Source: Kineococcus endophyticus (GTDB lineage: Bacteria; Actinomycetota; Actinomycetes; Actinomycetales; Kineococcaceae). From it: a stretch of 64,000 nt of DNA. The notes below the pieces were generated by a model. It saw only the letters and a list, made by a program, of their open reading frames with translations. It ran no database searches and was not told the DNA's origin. A program made the position numbers and the translations under genes. This document shows positions 17,168 through 26,650 of this stretch, one piece after another; position 1 is the first letter of the stretch; each line of letters starts with the position of its first letter. The DNA lies in contig NZ_JBFNQN010000006.1 of NCBI RefSeq assembly GCF_040796495.1, positions 62,001-126,000 of the forward strand, read 5' to 3'.

Positions 17168-18493
17168 TCAGGAACGGCCGACCGCTCCCGTGACCATCCA
17201 CGCGTCGCGACGTTCTCGCCGCACCAGCGTCACGAGCCGCGCGAGGGTGTAGAGACCGGCGAACGCGATCCACAACCACACCAGTCCCCACCGTCCCGAC
17301 GGCGCGAGCCAGAGCACCGCGAGGGCGGCGGGCGCGTAGCAGAGCAGCGTCACGACGCCGGCCCCGGCGAGGTAGCGCCCGTCGCCCGCGCCGATGAGGA
17401 CGCCGTCGAGGACGAACACCCACCCGGCCGCCGGCAGGCAGACGGCGAGGACGACGAGCGCGGCCACGAGGAACTCCCGCACCTCGCCCTCGGGGGCGAA
17501 GAACCCGGCGAGCACGGGACTGGTGAGACCGACGAGGAGTCCCAGGCCGACGCCCACCGCGACGCCCCACTGGACCATCCGCCGGATCGTCGACCGCACT
17601 CCCGCGACGTCACCCGCTCCCAGTGACCGGCCCACGAGCGCCTGAGCCGCGATGGCGAGCGCGTCGAGAGCGAGGGCCGTCGTGGTCCACACGGTGATCG
17701 CGACCTGGTGCGCGGCGATGCCGGCGTCCCCCTGGGCGGCCGCGACGAAGGTCGTCAGCAGGGCGGCGACGCGCAGGGTGACGGTCCGGACGAGGAGCGG
17801 GACGCCGTCGCGGGCGTTGCGCAGGACCCCGAGCGGGTGGGGGCGGACCCTGGCCCCGGTGCGCAGGACGCCGCGCGCGACGACCACGGCCAGCGCGACG
17901 GCCATGAGCAGCTGCGTCGTGGCCGTCCCGACGGCCGAGCCGGCGATGCCCCAGCCGACGCCGTGGACGAGCAGCAGGTTGAGGCCGGCGTTGAGGACGG
18001 CGCCCGCGGCGGCCACGACGAGGGGGGTGCGGGTGTCCTGCAGCCCACGCAGCACCCCGGTGGCCGCGAGCACGACGAGCATCCCCGGCAGTCCGGGCAG
18101 GCTCCAGTGCAGGTAGGTCAGCGCGTAGGGCCGTGCCTGCTCGCTGACGCCGAGGAGGTCCACCACCGGACCGGATCCCAGCCGCAGCGCCACCGCGACG
18201 ACGACACCGAGCCCGAGGGCGAGCCAGAGGCCGTCCACGCCCTGGGCGAGTGCGCCCCGCAGGTCGCCCGCGCCGAGCCGCCGCGCGACGGCCGCGGTCG
18301 TCCCGTAGGCGAGGAAGACGAAGACGCTGACCGCGGTGGCCAGCACCGCCCCGGCGATGCCGAGACCGGCCAGCGGCAGGGTGCCCAACCGGGCGACGAT
18401 GGCGGAGTCGGCGAGCAGGAAGAGCGGTTCGGCGACCAGTGCACCCAACGCGGGGACGGCCAAACGGAGGATCTCGGCATCACGCTCCGTCAC
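17168..18493 (-). CDS. MATE-family efflux transporter, DinF-like
   Basis: 441 residues with 12 hydrophobic segments in two related halves. EILRLAVPALGALVAEPLFLLADSA in helix 1 and GVLRGLQDTRTPL and LDALAIAAQALVGRSLG in later helices are typical of the DinF branch of MATE exporters. It likely exports cationic drugs or metabolites using a Na+ or proton gradient. GTG at 18493 has an AGAGGG ribosome site. It is divergent from dnaB, across the DnaA-box-like cluster. Confidence 0.88.
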   Translation of the reverse strand: MTERDAEILRLAVPALGALVAEPLFLLADSAIVARLGTLPLAGLGIAGAVLATAVSVFVFLAYGTTAAVARRLGAGDLRGALAQGVDGLWLALGLGVVVAVALRLGSGPVVDLLGVSEQARPYALTYLHWSLPGLPGMLVVLAATGVLRGLQDTRTPLVVAAAGAVLNAGLNLLLVHGVGWGIAGSAVGTATTQLLMAVALAVVVARGVLRTGARVRPHPLGVLRNARDGVPLLVRTVTLRVAALLTTFVAAAQGDAGIAAHQVAITVWTTTALALDALAIAAQALVGRSLGAGDVAGVRSTIRRMVQWGVAVGVGLGLLVGLTSPVLAGFFAPEGEVREFLVAALVVLAVCLPAAGWVFVLDGVLIGAGDGRYLAGAGVVTLLCYAPAALAVLWLAPSGRWGLVWLWIAFAGLYTLARLVTLVRRERRDAWMVTGAVGRS

Positions 18494-18565
18494 CTTGAGC
18501 CCTCTTGACAGAGCGTTACCGAACCGCAACCGAAGCCACTTCCCCTCGTCCGGACGAACGAACTC

Positions 18566-18728
18566 GTCTCCACACCTGGTGGACAACCTGTGGGCAGCAT
18601 CGTCGCAGGTCAACGCCATCGAGACCCGGGACGACCCGGGAAGTCACCACGTTGTCCCCAGCGTTGTCCACCCCCTGTGCACAACGGTCCCTACCCCGTC
18701 CACAGCCTGTCCACCGCCCTGTGCACAG
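18566..18728. promoter_or_regulatory. Cluster of DnaA-box-like 9-mers upstream of dnaB
   Basis: In this 163-bp stretch I count about nine 9-mers within one or two changes of the actinobacterial DnaA box TTGTCCACA. They are GTCTCCACA 18566, TTGTCCACC 18578 (minus), TTGTCCCCA 18652, TTGTCCACC 18664, TTGTGCACA 18676 (minus), CCGTCCACA 18696, CTGTCCACC 18707 and CTGTGCACA 18720 (minus), plus weaker ones. It lies in the 367-bp gene-free region between the MATE gene and dnaB. DnaA control of dnaB or an origin-associated site is inferred; no dnaA, dnaN or rpmH is in the window. Confidence 0.6.
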
Positions 18729-18811
18729 GGTGGTTTGACCTGTCCCCGGGTCGTCGGTCACTGTGCCGCGTGGACGTGTCGGAGCCGTCCGCTACACCTG
18801 CGACGAGGGAT

Positions 18812-18824
18812 CGTCACGGTGACG
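18812..18824. promoter_or_regulatory. CGTCAC-G-GTGACG palindrome before dnaB
   Basis: A perfect 6+1+6 inverted repeat in the dnaB leader, 36 bp before the start and just after a possible -10 (TACACC, 18792-18797). It could be an operator. No candidate binder is evident. Confidence 0.35.
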
Positions 18825-18860
18825 TCTCCGAGGGAAGTCCGAGGGAAGAGGCCTGCCGCT

Positions 18861-21800
18861 GTGACCACGTACGACGAGCCCCCGGTCGACTTCGGACCTC
18901 CCCCGGAGGACGACGGACCCCGGGGTGGCCGCGGTCGCGGTGGTCGTGACGGAGGACGGGACAGCGGGCGCGGGCGGGAGTCGCGCGGCGAGTCCTTCGA
19001 CCGGATGCCGCCGCAGGACATCGCCGCCGAACAGGGCGTGCTCGGCGGGATGATGCTGTCCAAGGACGCCATCGCCGACGTCGTCGAGGTCATCAAGAGC
19101 CAGGACTTCTACCGCCCGGCCCACGAGCTCATCTACGACGCGATCCTCGACCTGTACTCCCGCGGTGAGCCGGCCGACCCCGTCACCGTCTCGGCCGAGC
19201 TGACGAACAAGGGCGAGCTGACCCGCGTCGGCGGGACGCCGTACCTGCACGACCTCATCTCGACCGTCCCCACGGCCGCCAACGCCGCCTTCTACGCCCG
19301 GATCGTCGCCGAGCGCGCCGTCCTGCGCCGCCTCGTCGAGGCCGGCACCCGCATCGTGCAGATGGGGTACGGCTCGGACGGCATGGACGTCGAGGCCGTC
19401 GTCAACAGCGCGCAGGCCGAGATGTACGCCGTCACCGAGAAGCGGACCAAGGAGGACTACGCGGTCCTCGGGGACGTCATCGAGGGCACCATCGACGAGA
19501 TCGAGGCGAGCTCGCACCGCGGCGAGGGGATGGTCGGGGTGCCGACCGGCTTCGCCGACCTCGACAACCTCACCAACGGCCTGCACCCCGGGCAGATGAT
19601 CGTCATCGCGGCGAGGCCGGCGGTGGGCAAGGCCCTGGCTCTCGACACGCCGCTGCCGACGCCGACGGGCTGGACGACGATGGGCGAGGTCGCCGTCGGC
19701 GACGAGCTCCTCGGCGCGGACGGTCGTCCCACGACCGTCGTGGCCGCGACGGACGTCATGGTCGACCGCCCCTGCTACGAGGTGCACTTCTCCGACGGCA
19801 GCGTGATCGTCGCGGACGAGCAGCACCAGTGGCTGACGACGACTCGCGCCTCCAGGAGGTCTGCAGCGAAGACTCCCGGCTCGGTGCGAACGACCGGAGA
19901 GATCGCGGCGAGCCTCCGGGTGACGAGCGCCGATCACCGGCTCAACCACGCCGTGCCCCTCACGGCTCCGCTCGCTCTGGCCGAACGCGAGCTCCTCATC
20001 CCTCCCTACGTCCTCGGGGCGTGGTTGGGTGACGGACACAGCGCCTCGGCGCGCGTCACCACAGCGGACCCGGAACTCGTCGTGCACCTCGAGGCCGAGG
20101 GTCTCGAGGTCAAACCGCTCGGGAACCTCTCGTACTCCCTGTGCCTCCCCAAGAACGTCGTTGAGGCGCGCGCGTGCGTCGTGTGCGGAGGCGAGTTCGT
20201 TCCGCGCACCTCCCAGGTGAAGACCTGCGGTCGGAGCTGCGGGGGCAGAGCGAAGCTCGTGGGAGGCCGGAGCGTTCAGCCCAGCTGCCCCTCGTGCGGG
20301 CGTCGGTCGAGCGGCTTCGCGCTGTGCGCTGCGTGTCGTGCTGGGACCGGAACGTTGCAGGCACGGCTGAGGACCATCGGTGTCCTCGGGGACAAGAACG
20401 TTCCCACCGAGTACTTGCGGGCTTCCGAGGCTCAGCGGCGTGCCCTCCTGGCGGGGCTGCTCGACACGGACGGCACCGTTGCGCCCTCGGGCGTCGTGCA
20501 GTTCGCGGTGACGTCACGGCGTCTCGCGTGCGGGTTCCGGGAGCTCGTGCACAGTCTCGGGTACCGGTCCGGATGGAGCGAGAAGCCGGTCAGGGGCAGG
20601 TCGAAGGAGAGCTCGATCTCCTACACCGTCACCTTCAGCACCGACGACGATGTCTTTCGGCTGGAACGCAAACGGTTGGTGCACAAGGACCGCCGCGTGC
20701 GCACCTTCCACCGTCGGGACACTCGGTTCATCACCGACGTGCGGTCTGTGCCCTCCGTTCCCGTGCGTTGCGTGGAGGTCTCCAACGAGGAGCACTTGTA
20801 CCTCGCGGGTCGGACGATGATCCCGACCCACAACTCGACGCTGGGACTGGACATCGCCCGAGCCGCCTCGATCAAGCACGGCCTCGCGTCCGTCATCTTC
20901 TCGCTGGAGATGGGGCGCAACGAGATCGCGATGCGCCTGCTGTCCGCCGAAGCCCGTGTCCCGCTGCAGAAGATGCGCAAGGGGAGCATGGACGACGCGG
21001 ACTGGACGCGGTTCGCCCGCACGATGGGTTCCATCAACGAGGCACCGCTCTACATCGACGACTCCCCGAACATGTCGCTCATGGAGATCCGGTCGAAGTG
21101 CCGGCGCCTGAAGCAGCGGGCGGACCTGAAACTGGTCATCGTCGACTACCTGCAGCTCATGACGTCCGGCAAGCGCGTCGAATCGCGCCAGCAGGAGGTC
21201 TCGGAGTTCTCCCGTGCCCTGAAGCTCCTCGCGAAGGAGATCGAGGTCCCGGTCATCGCGTTGTCGCAGCTGAACCGTGGTCCCGAGCAGCGCACCGACA
21301 AGCGGCCGATGGTCTCGGACCTTCGCGAATCGGGTTGCCTGACGGCGGACACCCGGGTCCTGCGCGCCGACACCGGCGCGGAGACGACGATGGAGGAGTT
21401 GTTCGCCCTCCAGGCGCGCGACGTCCCCGTGTGGGCGCTCGACGAGTCGCTGCGCTACGTGCGGCGGCACCTCACCCACGTCTTCCCCACCGGCGTGAAG
21501 CCGGTGTTCCGGCTGCGCACGGCGTCCGGCAAGGAGGTGCGGGCGACGGCGAACCACCCGTTCCTCACGTACGACGGGTGGAAGCCGCTGGGGGAGCTCG
21601 CCATGGGTGATTCCCTCGCCGTACCTCGTCACGTGCCGGCACCCGAGCGACTCGCGGCCTGGGACGACGCTCGGGTGGTGCTGCTCGCGAGACTCCTCGG
21701 GGGCGGCCGGGTGTCGGCCCACCGGCCGGTGAGCTACCGCGGAGGCCGTCAAGGTGGGGTCGCGGCCGTCACCGCGGCTGCCGCCACGATGGGGCTGAGT

Positions 21801-22691
21801 GTCCGAGCGCACGGCGCGGGTTTGGTGCTCAGCGCCGAGCCGGGTGCACAGCACCCGGTCCGTGAGTTCTTCGACGAGCTGGGACTGCAGGGGACCGCTG
21901 TGCCGCGAGGCCTCCCCGCAGAGGTGTTCCACCTGCCCAAGTCGCTGATCGCCCTCTTCCTGGCCCACCTGTCGGCGGAATTCGGCACCGTGGACGTCGG
22001 GTCGGGCGTTCGGTTGACCCATCCCGGGCGGCGGCTCTTGGACGACGTCGCGCTGCTCCTCCTGCGCTTCGGGATCTCCGCCGTCGTGCGTCGGGGAACG
22101 GGGCGCGGTGGGTTCCCGCACGGCTGGACGCTCGACGTGGCCGGTCGCGACGACGTTCGCCGGTTCCTGCAGGAGATCGGCATCGACGGTCGCCTCGCCG
22201 CCGAATCGGCGCAGACGCTCGCCGCCGTCGTCGATCGTCGCGAGCAGTTGGACGCGCCGGTGCGGCTGGCCGACGAGTTGTGGGCTGCCGTGACGGCGAG
22301 CAGCGCCCAGGCGGCTGCCGCGGCGCCCGACGGGGGATCTCTGGCGACGGTCGTGGACGTCCTCGACCGTGTCGACCTCGACGTCCACGCCGTCAACGAC
22401 GTGCTGTGGGACGAGATCGTCGCCATCGAACCCGACGGCGAGGAACAGGTCTACGACGCCACCGTCGTCGGTGGCCACAACTTCGTCGCCAACGGCATCG
22501 CCGTCCACAACTCGATCGAGCAGGACGCCGACATGGTCATCCTGCTGCACCGCGAGGACATGTACGAGAAGGAGTCCCCGCGCGCGGGGGAGGCGGACTT
22601 CATCGTCGCCAAGCACCGCAACGGCCCCACGGACACGATCACCGTCGCGTTCCAGGGGCACTACTCGCGGTTCGTCGACATGGCGACCTGA
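18861..22691 (+). CDS. dnaB: Replicative DNA helicase DnaB with two inteins
   Basis: The 1276-residue precursor would splice to a 483-residue hexameric helicase that unwinds the replication fork. Extein parts are residues 1-257, 659-825 and 1218-1276. The N-domain has [20 protein letters not shown]. The Walker [13 protein letters not shown] is split by intein 1 between Lys257 and Ser659. [10 protein letters not shown] is Walker B, and [11 protein letters not shown] is followed by intein 2. GTG at 18861 follows GAGGGAAGAGG; an upstream GTG is possible. Helicase function depends on both inteins splicing. The 3' end overlaps the convergent methyltransferase by 31 bp. Confidence 0.96.
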   Translation: MTTYDEPPVDFGPPPEDDGPRGGRGRGGRDGGRDSGRGRESRGESFDRMPPQDIAAEQGVLGGMMLSKDAIADVVEVIKSQDFYRPAHELIYDAILDLYSRGEPADPVTVSAELTNKGELTRVGGTPYLHDLISTVPTAANAAFYARIVAERAVLRRLVEAGTRIVQMGYGSDGMDVEAVVNSAQAEMYAVTEKRTKEDYAVLGDVIEGTIDEIEASSHRGEGMVGVPTGFADLDNLTNGLHPGQMIVIAARPAVGKALALDTPLPTPTGWTTMGEVAVGDELLGADGRPTTVVAATDVMVDRPCYEVHFSDGSVIVADEQHQWLTTTRASRRSAAKTPGSVRTTGEIAASLRVTSADHRLNHAVPLTAPLALAERELLIPPYVLGAWLGDGHSASARVTTADPELVVHLEAEGLEVKPLGNLSYSLCLPKNVVEARACVVCGGEFVPRTSQVKTCGRSCGGRAKLVGGRSVQPSCPSCGRRSSGFALCAACRAGTGTLQARLRTIGVLGDKNVPTEYLRASEAQRRALLAGLLDTDGTVAPSGVVQFAVTSRRLACGFRELVHSLGYRSGWSEKPVRGRSKESSISYTVTFSTDDDVFRLERKRLVHKDRRVRTFHRRDTRFITDVRSVPSVPVRCVEVSNEEHLYLAGRTMIPTHNSTLGLDIARAASIKHGLASVIFSLEMGRNEIAMRLLSAEARVPLQKMRKGSMDDADWTRFARTMGSINEAPLYIDDSPNMSLMEIRSKCRRLKQRADLKLVIVDYLQLMTSGKRVESRQQEVSEFSRALKLLAKEIEVPVIALSQLNRGPEQRTDKRPMVSDLRESGCLTADTRVLRADTGAETTMEELFALQARDVPVWALDESLRYVRRHLTHVFPTGVKPVFRLRTASGKEVRATANHPFLTYDGWKPLGELAMGDSLAVPRHVPAPERLAAWDDARVVLLARLLGGGRVSAHRPVSYRGGRQGGVAAVTAAAATMGLSVRAHGAGLVLSAEPGAQHPVREFFDELGLQGTAVPRGLPAEVFHLPKSLIALFLAHLSAEFGTVDVGSGVRLTHPGRRLLDDVALLLLRFGISAVVRRGTGRGGFPHGWTLDVAGRDDVRRFLQEIGIDGRLAAESAQTLAAVVDRREQLDAPVRLADELWAAVTASSAQAAAAAPDGGSLATVVDVLDRVDLDVHAVNDVLWDEIVAIEPDGEEQVYDATVVGGHNFVANGIAVHNSIEQDADMVILLHREDMYEKESPRAGEADFIVAKHRNGPTDTITVAFQGHYSRFVDMAT
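19632..20834 (+). other. Intein 1 in DnaB: class 3-type, with homing endonuclease and Cys-rich insert
   Basis: 401 residues (258-658 of the precursor) inserted in the Walker A loop. The first residue is Ala ([14 protein letters not shown]), so the usual Cys1/Ser1 is absent. The WCT triad of class 3 inteins is present: Trp324 in EQHQW (block B), Cys637 in VRCVEV (block F) and Thr656 in PTHN (block G), followed by Asn658 and extein Ser. The LAGLIDADG motifs VLGAWLGDG (Asp391) and [10 protein letters not shown] (Asp537) look intact. Between them lie eight cysteines in two zinc-ribbon-like sets (439/442/456/460 and 476/479/489/492). Base use looks less GC-rich than the extein. Confidence 0.92.
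21336..22511 (+). other. Intein 2 in DnaB: class 1, degenerate endonuclease
   Basis: 392 residues (826-1217) inserted after SDLRESG, the site used by the Synechocystis and Rhodothermus DnaB inteins. It has Cys826 at the start ([14 protein letters not shown]), block B TANHP (His899), and the C-terminal [10 protein letters not shown] followed by Ser. The splicing domain looks complete. The endonuclease region retains helices like LAGLIDADG ([26 protein letters not shown]), but the first motif has Gly where the catalytic Asp belongs, so DNA cleavage is probably lost. Confidence 0.9.
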
Positions 22692-23449
22692 GGGGTTTCC
22701 CTCCGCACGCCGACCACCCGGCTCCCGTCGTCCTCCTCACCCGACACGACGGGGAGGACCTCCGCGACCAACCCGTGGTCCCGAGCCCACGCGAGGGCGC
22801 GGCCGGTCTGCCCCTCGTCGAGCTCGGTGAACAACCGCCCCCGCGCGGTCAGCCGGTCGCCGGCCGCGGCGAGCACGCGGCGCAGCACGTCGAGGCCGTC
22901 CGGGCCGCCGTCGAGGGTCCGGCGGTCCTCGTGCTCGCGCATCTCCGTCGGCAGGTGCGCGATCTCCGCGCTCGGCACGTAGGGGACGTTGGCGAGCACG
23001 ACGTCGCACCGCAGCCCGCGCGGCACCGCGTCGAACAGGTCGCCGGTGTGCACGTGCGCACCGGGGAGGTTCACCCGGGCGCAGGCCGTCGCCGCCGGCA
23101 GCAGGTCGGTGGCGTGGACGACGAGGCCGGGCACCCGGTCCGCGAGCGTCCCGACGAGGGCGCCCGTCCCGCAGCCCAGGTCCAGCACGGTGTCGCCCGG
23201 ACGGGCGTGCGCGGCCGCGGCGTCCACGAGGGCCGCGCTGCGGTGCCGCGGGACGAAGACCCCCGGCGCGACGACCCAGCGCCGGCTGCCGAACGCGGCC
23301 CAGCCCAGGACGTCCTCGAGGCGCTCGCCGGCCACCCGCCGCGCCACCAGCGCCTCGACGTCGCCGTCGGCGGCGAGCAGGAGCTCGGCCTCGCGCTCGG
23401 CGAAGACGCTCCCGCTCGCCCGCAACCGTCGCACCACCTCGCTGTCCAC
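22661..23449 (-). CDS. PrmC/HemK-like N5-glutamine methyltransferase
   Basis: 262 residues. A helical N-terminal part (about 1-85) is followed by a Rossmann methyltransferase with the SAM motif [13 protein letters not shown] and [10 protein letters not shown], then [10 protein letters not shown]. Canonical PrmC has NPPY, in which the second Pro-Tyr packs on the target Gln; here the motif is NVPY. That variant is common in the annotated putative N5-glutamine methyltransferases of actinobacteria. It may modify release factors or another protein. GTG at 23449 is preferred by domain start. It overlaps dnaB at its 3' end. Confidence 0.82.
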   Translation of the reverse strand: MDSEVVRRLRASGSVFAEREAELLLAADGDVEALVARRVAGERLEDVLGWAAFGSRRWVVAPGVFVPRHRSAALVDAAAAHARPGDTVLDLGCGTGALVGTLADRVPGLVVHATDLLPAATACARVNLPGAHVHTGDLFDAVPRGLRCDVVLANVPYVPSAEIAHLPTEMREHEDRRTLDGGPDGLDVLRRVLAAAGDRLTARGRLFTELDEGQTGRALAWARDHGLVAEVLPVVSGEEDDGSRVVGVRRETPQVAMSTNRE

Positions 23450-23548
23450 CCTGCGGAGTCTGGCAGGACGCGGGGCCGCGGCCCGGAATCGACGGGATGT
23501 CCGCGCGGTTGGCACCTGCGGAAGCCACACCCTTCGAAAGGTCGCACC

Positions 23549-24538
23549 ATGTCGCTCGCGCTCTCCGTCCTCGACCTGGCCCCCATCGCCCCGGGGCAGT
23601 CGGCCGGCGACAGCATCGCGGCGAGCGTCGCGCTCGCGCAGGCCGCGGAGGAGCACGGCTACCGCCGCGTCTGGTACGCCGAGCACCACAACATGCCCAC
23701 CATCGCGTCCTCGGCGCCGGCCGTGCTCATCGCCCACGTCGGGGCGAACACGTCCACCATCCGGCTCGGTGCGGGCGGCGTCATGCTGCCCAACCACTCC
23801 CCGCTCACCATCGCCGAGCAGTTCGGCACCCTCGAGGCCATGTACCCGGGCCGGATCGACCTCGGGCTGGGCCGCGCCCCCGGTTCGGACGAGGCCACCA
23901 CGTACGCGCTGCGCCGCGACCCGTCGCAGTCGGCCCAGTTCCCCGAGGACGTCCTCGAACTCCAGGCCTACCTCGCCGGGAAGTCCCGCGTCCCGGGTGT
24001 GCAGGCGACGCCGGGCGGCGGTTCGGCGGTGCCGCTGTACGTGCTCGGGTCCTCGACGTTCGGGGCGCACCTGGCGGCCCGGTTCGGCCTGCCGTACGCG
24101 TTCGCCTCGCACTTCGCCCCGCAGCAGCTGCGCGCGGCGGTCGTCTCCTACCGCAACGAGTTCCAGCCGTCGGACCAGCTGGCCGAACCCCACGTCATCG
24201 CGGGGGTGAACGTCGTCGCCGCGGACACGACCGCCGAGGCGCGGGAGTCGTTCGCGCAGGTGCAGCGGCGTTTCGCGACGTCCCTGTTCGGCCGCGGCCG
24301 CACGTTCACCGAGGCCGAGGTCGACATCCTCATGGAGACCGCCGCGGGCCAGCACGTGCAGCAGATGCAGCACTACTCCGCGGTCGGCACCCCGGCGGAG
24401 GTCCGTGAGTACCTGCAGGACTTCGCCCGCGAGGCGGGGGCCGACGAGCTCATCGTCGCCCACCAGGCCCTCTCCACCCCGGCCCGCCTGCGGTCGGTGC
24501 AGCTGACGGCCGAGGCGTTCGAGGGCGCCACGGTCTGA
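23549..24538 (+). CDS. LLM-class flavin-dependent oxidoreductase (luciferase-like)
   Basis: 329 residues, a TIM-barrel bacterial luciferase-like protein. Typical segments are [40 protein letters not shown] and [15 protein letters not shown], and the late strand [20 protein letters not shown]. It matches the MsnO8-type group commonly annotated as LLM oxidoreductase, which uses FMNH2 from a separate reductase. The substrate is unknown. The ATG at 23549 has a GAAAGG site. It is divergent from the methyltransferase gene. Confidence 0.9.
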   Translation: MSLALSVLDLAPIAPGQSAGDSIAASVALAQAAEEHGYRRVWYAEHHNMPTIASSAPAVLIAHVGANTSTIRLGAGGVMLPNHSPLTIAEQFGTLEAMYPGRIDLGLGRAPGSDEATTYALRRDPSQSAQFPEDVLELQAYLAGKSRVPGVQATPGGGSAVPLYVLGSSTFGAHLAARFGLPYAFASHFAPQQLRAAVVSYRNEFQPSDQLAEPHVIAGVNVVAADTTAEARESFAQVQRRFATSLFGRGRTFTEAEVDILMETAAGQHVQQMQHYSAVGTPAEVREYLQDFAREAGADELIVAHQALSTPARLRSVQLTAEAFEGATV

Positions 24539-24542
24539 GCGG

Positions 24543-25100
24543 TCAGCGGGCGGGACCGAGCCGGGCGTGCACCCGCGCCACCGCGGCGCGCAGGAAGGGT
24601 TCGCGCTCGGCCCGGGCCCGGAGTTCGACCGCCGGAGCCCCGCGGTGGCGGACGTGCAGGTCGCGCAACCGCTCGGCGAACGGCACGCGCCGGCCGTCCG
24701 GGGTCGTCGTCATGTCGCAGTACAGCAGCGCGTCGGCGACGGGCCCGCCCTCGTCGGGGTAGACGTCGAGCAGGTCCTCCAGGCCGCGCGCCCGGGCGAG
24801 GAACCGGGCGCCGCTGTGGTGCGCGACGAGGCCCACGACCCGCAGCGGCCAGCCGAGGCCCTTGAGGTGGTCGGCGCCGTCGAGAGGGTGGAACCCCGTG
24901 CGCTGCAGCGCGGGGGCGTACCCGACGTCGTGCAGGACGACGGCGGCGACGAGCAGGTCGCGGTCCTCTTCGGGCACGGTGCGGGCGATCTCCGCGGCCG
25001 TGCGCGCCGCCGTGGTGACGTGCATCCACCGCTGGTCGACGTCCGCGAGGAGCTCGCGGGCCAGCGCCAGCGCGTCCTCGGTGCTCGTCTCGTCCATCAT
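24543..25100 (-). CDS. HD-domain hydrolase
   Basis: 185 residues. MHVTTAARTA supplies the first His, VVLHDVGYAP is the HD signature, and LVAHHSGARF and YCDMTTTPDG complete a metal-dependent phosphohydrolase site. Similar HD proteins act on nucleotides or phosphate esters; the substrate here is unknown. The ATG overlaps the TGA of the WYL regulator (ATGATGA), so the two are translated together. The gene ends 4 bp from the convergent LLM gene. Confidence 0.83.
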   Translation of the reverse strand: MMDETSTEDALALARELLADVDQRWMHVTTAARTAAEIARTVPEEDRDLLVAAVVLHDVGYAPALQRTGFHPLDGADHLKGLGWPLRVVGLVAHHSGARFLARARGLEDLLDVYPDEGGPVADALLYCDMTTTPDGRRVPFAERLRDLHVRHRGAPAVELRARAEREPFLRAAVARVHARLGPAR

Positions 25101-26137
25101 CCCGACTCCCCGCTGCTGGAGACTCCGTCGTCACCTGTGGTCGAGCCGTCACGATGGCACGTCCGCAGGTTCCTGCCAACAGTCGGTTGAACGTCGTAGG
25201 TCCTGGTGAGTTCCCGGCCCAGGCGGGCCAGTTCCCTGCGGACGGAGTCCGGGGCCAGGACCTCCAGGTCACCGCCCCAGCCCGCGAGCGTGCGGGCGAG
25301 GTCGAGCGCGGTGGGAGCCGCGAGCCGGCACCGGACCCGGCCGTCACCCGCGCCGTCGACGTCAGTGCGGACGTCGGTGCAGTGCCTCCCGAACTGCCGG
25401 CGCAGCACGGGCAGGAAGCGCTGCGCCACGACGACGGTCGCGGACGTGGTCGACCGCCGCCGTTCCACCTCGTCCACGACGCGGTCCCACTCGCGGGCCA
25501 GGTCGAAGTCCGCGGGGACCTCGAAGGTCTCGGTCAGCTCCTGCAGGCCCTCGACGCGGTCGACGCGGAACGTGCGGCGGCCGGTGGGGCCGTCGGCCAG
25601 CAGGTACCAGACCTCGTCCTTGGCGACGAGGCCGAGGGGCTCGACCACCCGCCGGCTCCGACCGCGCCGGGAGGCGTACGCGAGCTCGACCCGGTGGCGG
25701 GTGACCACGCTGCGCTGCAGGCGGTCCACGAGCTCCGGGCGGTCCTCGGGGACGTCGCCCCAGGCCCCGGGATCCACGACGACGGCCTGGGCCGCGGCCT
25801 CCGCCTCGGCGCGGAAGGTTCCCGGCAGGGCGCGGACGAGCTTGCGCAGCGCCGTGCGGGTCGCCGGGTCGCCCGCCGCGGGTCCGGCCACGAGGAGGAG
25901 GGCGTGCGCCTCGTCGCGGGTCAGCCCGGACAGGTCGGTGCGGGCCCCGCCGACGAGCGACCAGCCACCGCCGCGCCCCGGCTGTGGGTAGACGGGTACC
26001 CCCGCGGTGGACAGGGCCTCCAGGTCGCGGCGGGCCGTCGCGAGGGAGACCTCGAGCTCGGTGGCCACCTCGGCGGCCGTCACCCGCCCCCGGCTCTGCA
26101 GCAGCAGGAGGACGGCCACGAGGCGGTCGGCGCGCAC
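25097..26137 (-). CDS. WYL-domain transcriptional regulator
   Basis: 346 residues. An N-terminal winged helix (DRLVAVLLLLQSRGRVTAAE, VSLATARRDLEALSTAGVPV) is followed by a WYL domain (about 140-215: RVVEPLGLVAKDEVWYLLAD, TFRVDRVEGL) and a WCX tail. WYL domains bind nucleic acid or nucleotide-like ligands. It is co-translated with the HD protein. A perfect 12-bp inverted repeat lies 16 bp upstream of its GTG, so it probably controls itself and the divergent VOC gene. Confidence 0.9.
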   Translation of the reverse strand: MRADRLVAVLLLLQSRGRVTAAEVATELEVSLATARRDLEALSTAGVPVYPQPGRGGGWSLVGGARTDLSGLTRDEAHALLLVAGPAAGDPATRTALRKLVRALPGTFRAEAEAAAQAVVVDPGAWGDVPEDRPELVDRLQRSVVTRHRVELAYASRRGRSRRVVEPLGLVAKDEVWYLLADGPTGRRTFRVDRVEGLQELTETFEVPADFDLAREWDRVVDEVERRRSTTSATVVVAQRFLPVLRRQFGRHCTDVRTDVDGAGDGRVRCRLAAPTALDLARTLAGWGGDLEVLAPDSVRRELARLGRELTRTYDVQPTVGRNLRTCHRDGSTTGDDGVSSSGESG

Positions 26138-26153
26138 AGGACGAGAGTGCCAG

Positions 26154-26182
26154 CAGAAGTGCTCAGGAGGTGAGCACTTCTG
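26154..26182. promoter_or_regulatory. Perfect 12-bp inverted repeat, likely WYL operator
   Basis: CAGAAGTGCTCA and TGAGCACTTCTG are exact inverse copies separated by GGAGG. They sit in the 92-bp region between the divergent WYL regulator (start 26137) and VOC gene (start 26230). Position and symmetry fit a dimeric operator. A terminator is unlikely because no gene ends here. Confidence 0.7.
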
Positions 26183-26229
26183 CCGGGAGCGTGGACCGCG
26201 ACGGACACCGGACGAGCGAGGAGCGCGTG

Positions 26230-26646
26230 ATGTTGCGAGGGATGTCGACCGTGGCGCTGCTGGCCGAGGACTTCGAGGGCGCCAAGCGCTGGTACGCCGA
26301 TCTGCTGGGGTTCGCCCCGTACTTCGACCAGCCCTGGTACGCCGAGTTCCGCGTCGGGGACCACCAGCAGGAGCTGGGCATCCTCAACGCGCAGTTCGCC
26401 GCCGACCTCGGCGGCGTGCCGGCCGTCGACCGCCCCGGCGGGGTGGTCCTGTACTGGCACGTCGACGACCTCGACGCCGCGCTGGCCCGGACGCTGGAAC
26501 TGGGGGCGGTCCTGTTCCAGCCGGTGCGGGAGTTCGGTGAGGGGTTCACGGGGGCGTGCGTCGTGGACCCGTTCGGGAACCTCCTGGGGTTGATGCACAA
26601 CGTGCACTACCTCGACGTTCTAGAGCGCAACGTCTCGGCGGGCTGA
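26230..26646 (+). CDS. VOC-family (glyoxalase/bleomycin-resistance fold) protein
   Basis: 138 residues. MSTVALLAEDFEGAKRWYAD and WYAEFRVGDHQQELGI begin the first beta-alpha-beta-beta-beta unit. VLYWHVDDLDAALARTLELG and CVVDPFGNLLGLMHN form the second. The His and acidic positions of a metal site may be H/E in these strands, but activity is unknown. ATG at 26230 has AGGAG at 6 nt. It lies opposite the WYL regulator and is its probable target. Confidence 0.83.
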   Translation: MLRGMSTVALLAEDFEGAKRWYADLLGFAPYFDQPWYAEFRVGDHQQELGILNAQFAADLGGVPAVDRPGGVVLYWHVDDLDAALARTLELGAVLFQPVREFGEGFTGACVVDPFGNLLGLMHNVHYLDVLERNVSAG

Positions 26647-26650
26647 GAGG

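Noticed and set aside
16933-17193. 86-codon plus-strand frame before the MATE gene
   Set aside because: It needs a TTG or an internal ATG start, overlaps the MATE 3' end and has no recognisable protein features.
18494-18860. Chromosomal replication origin
   Set aside because: DnaA-box-like sites are dense, but dnaA, dnaN, rpmH and an AT-rich unwinding element are absent here, so I call only a regulatory cluster.
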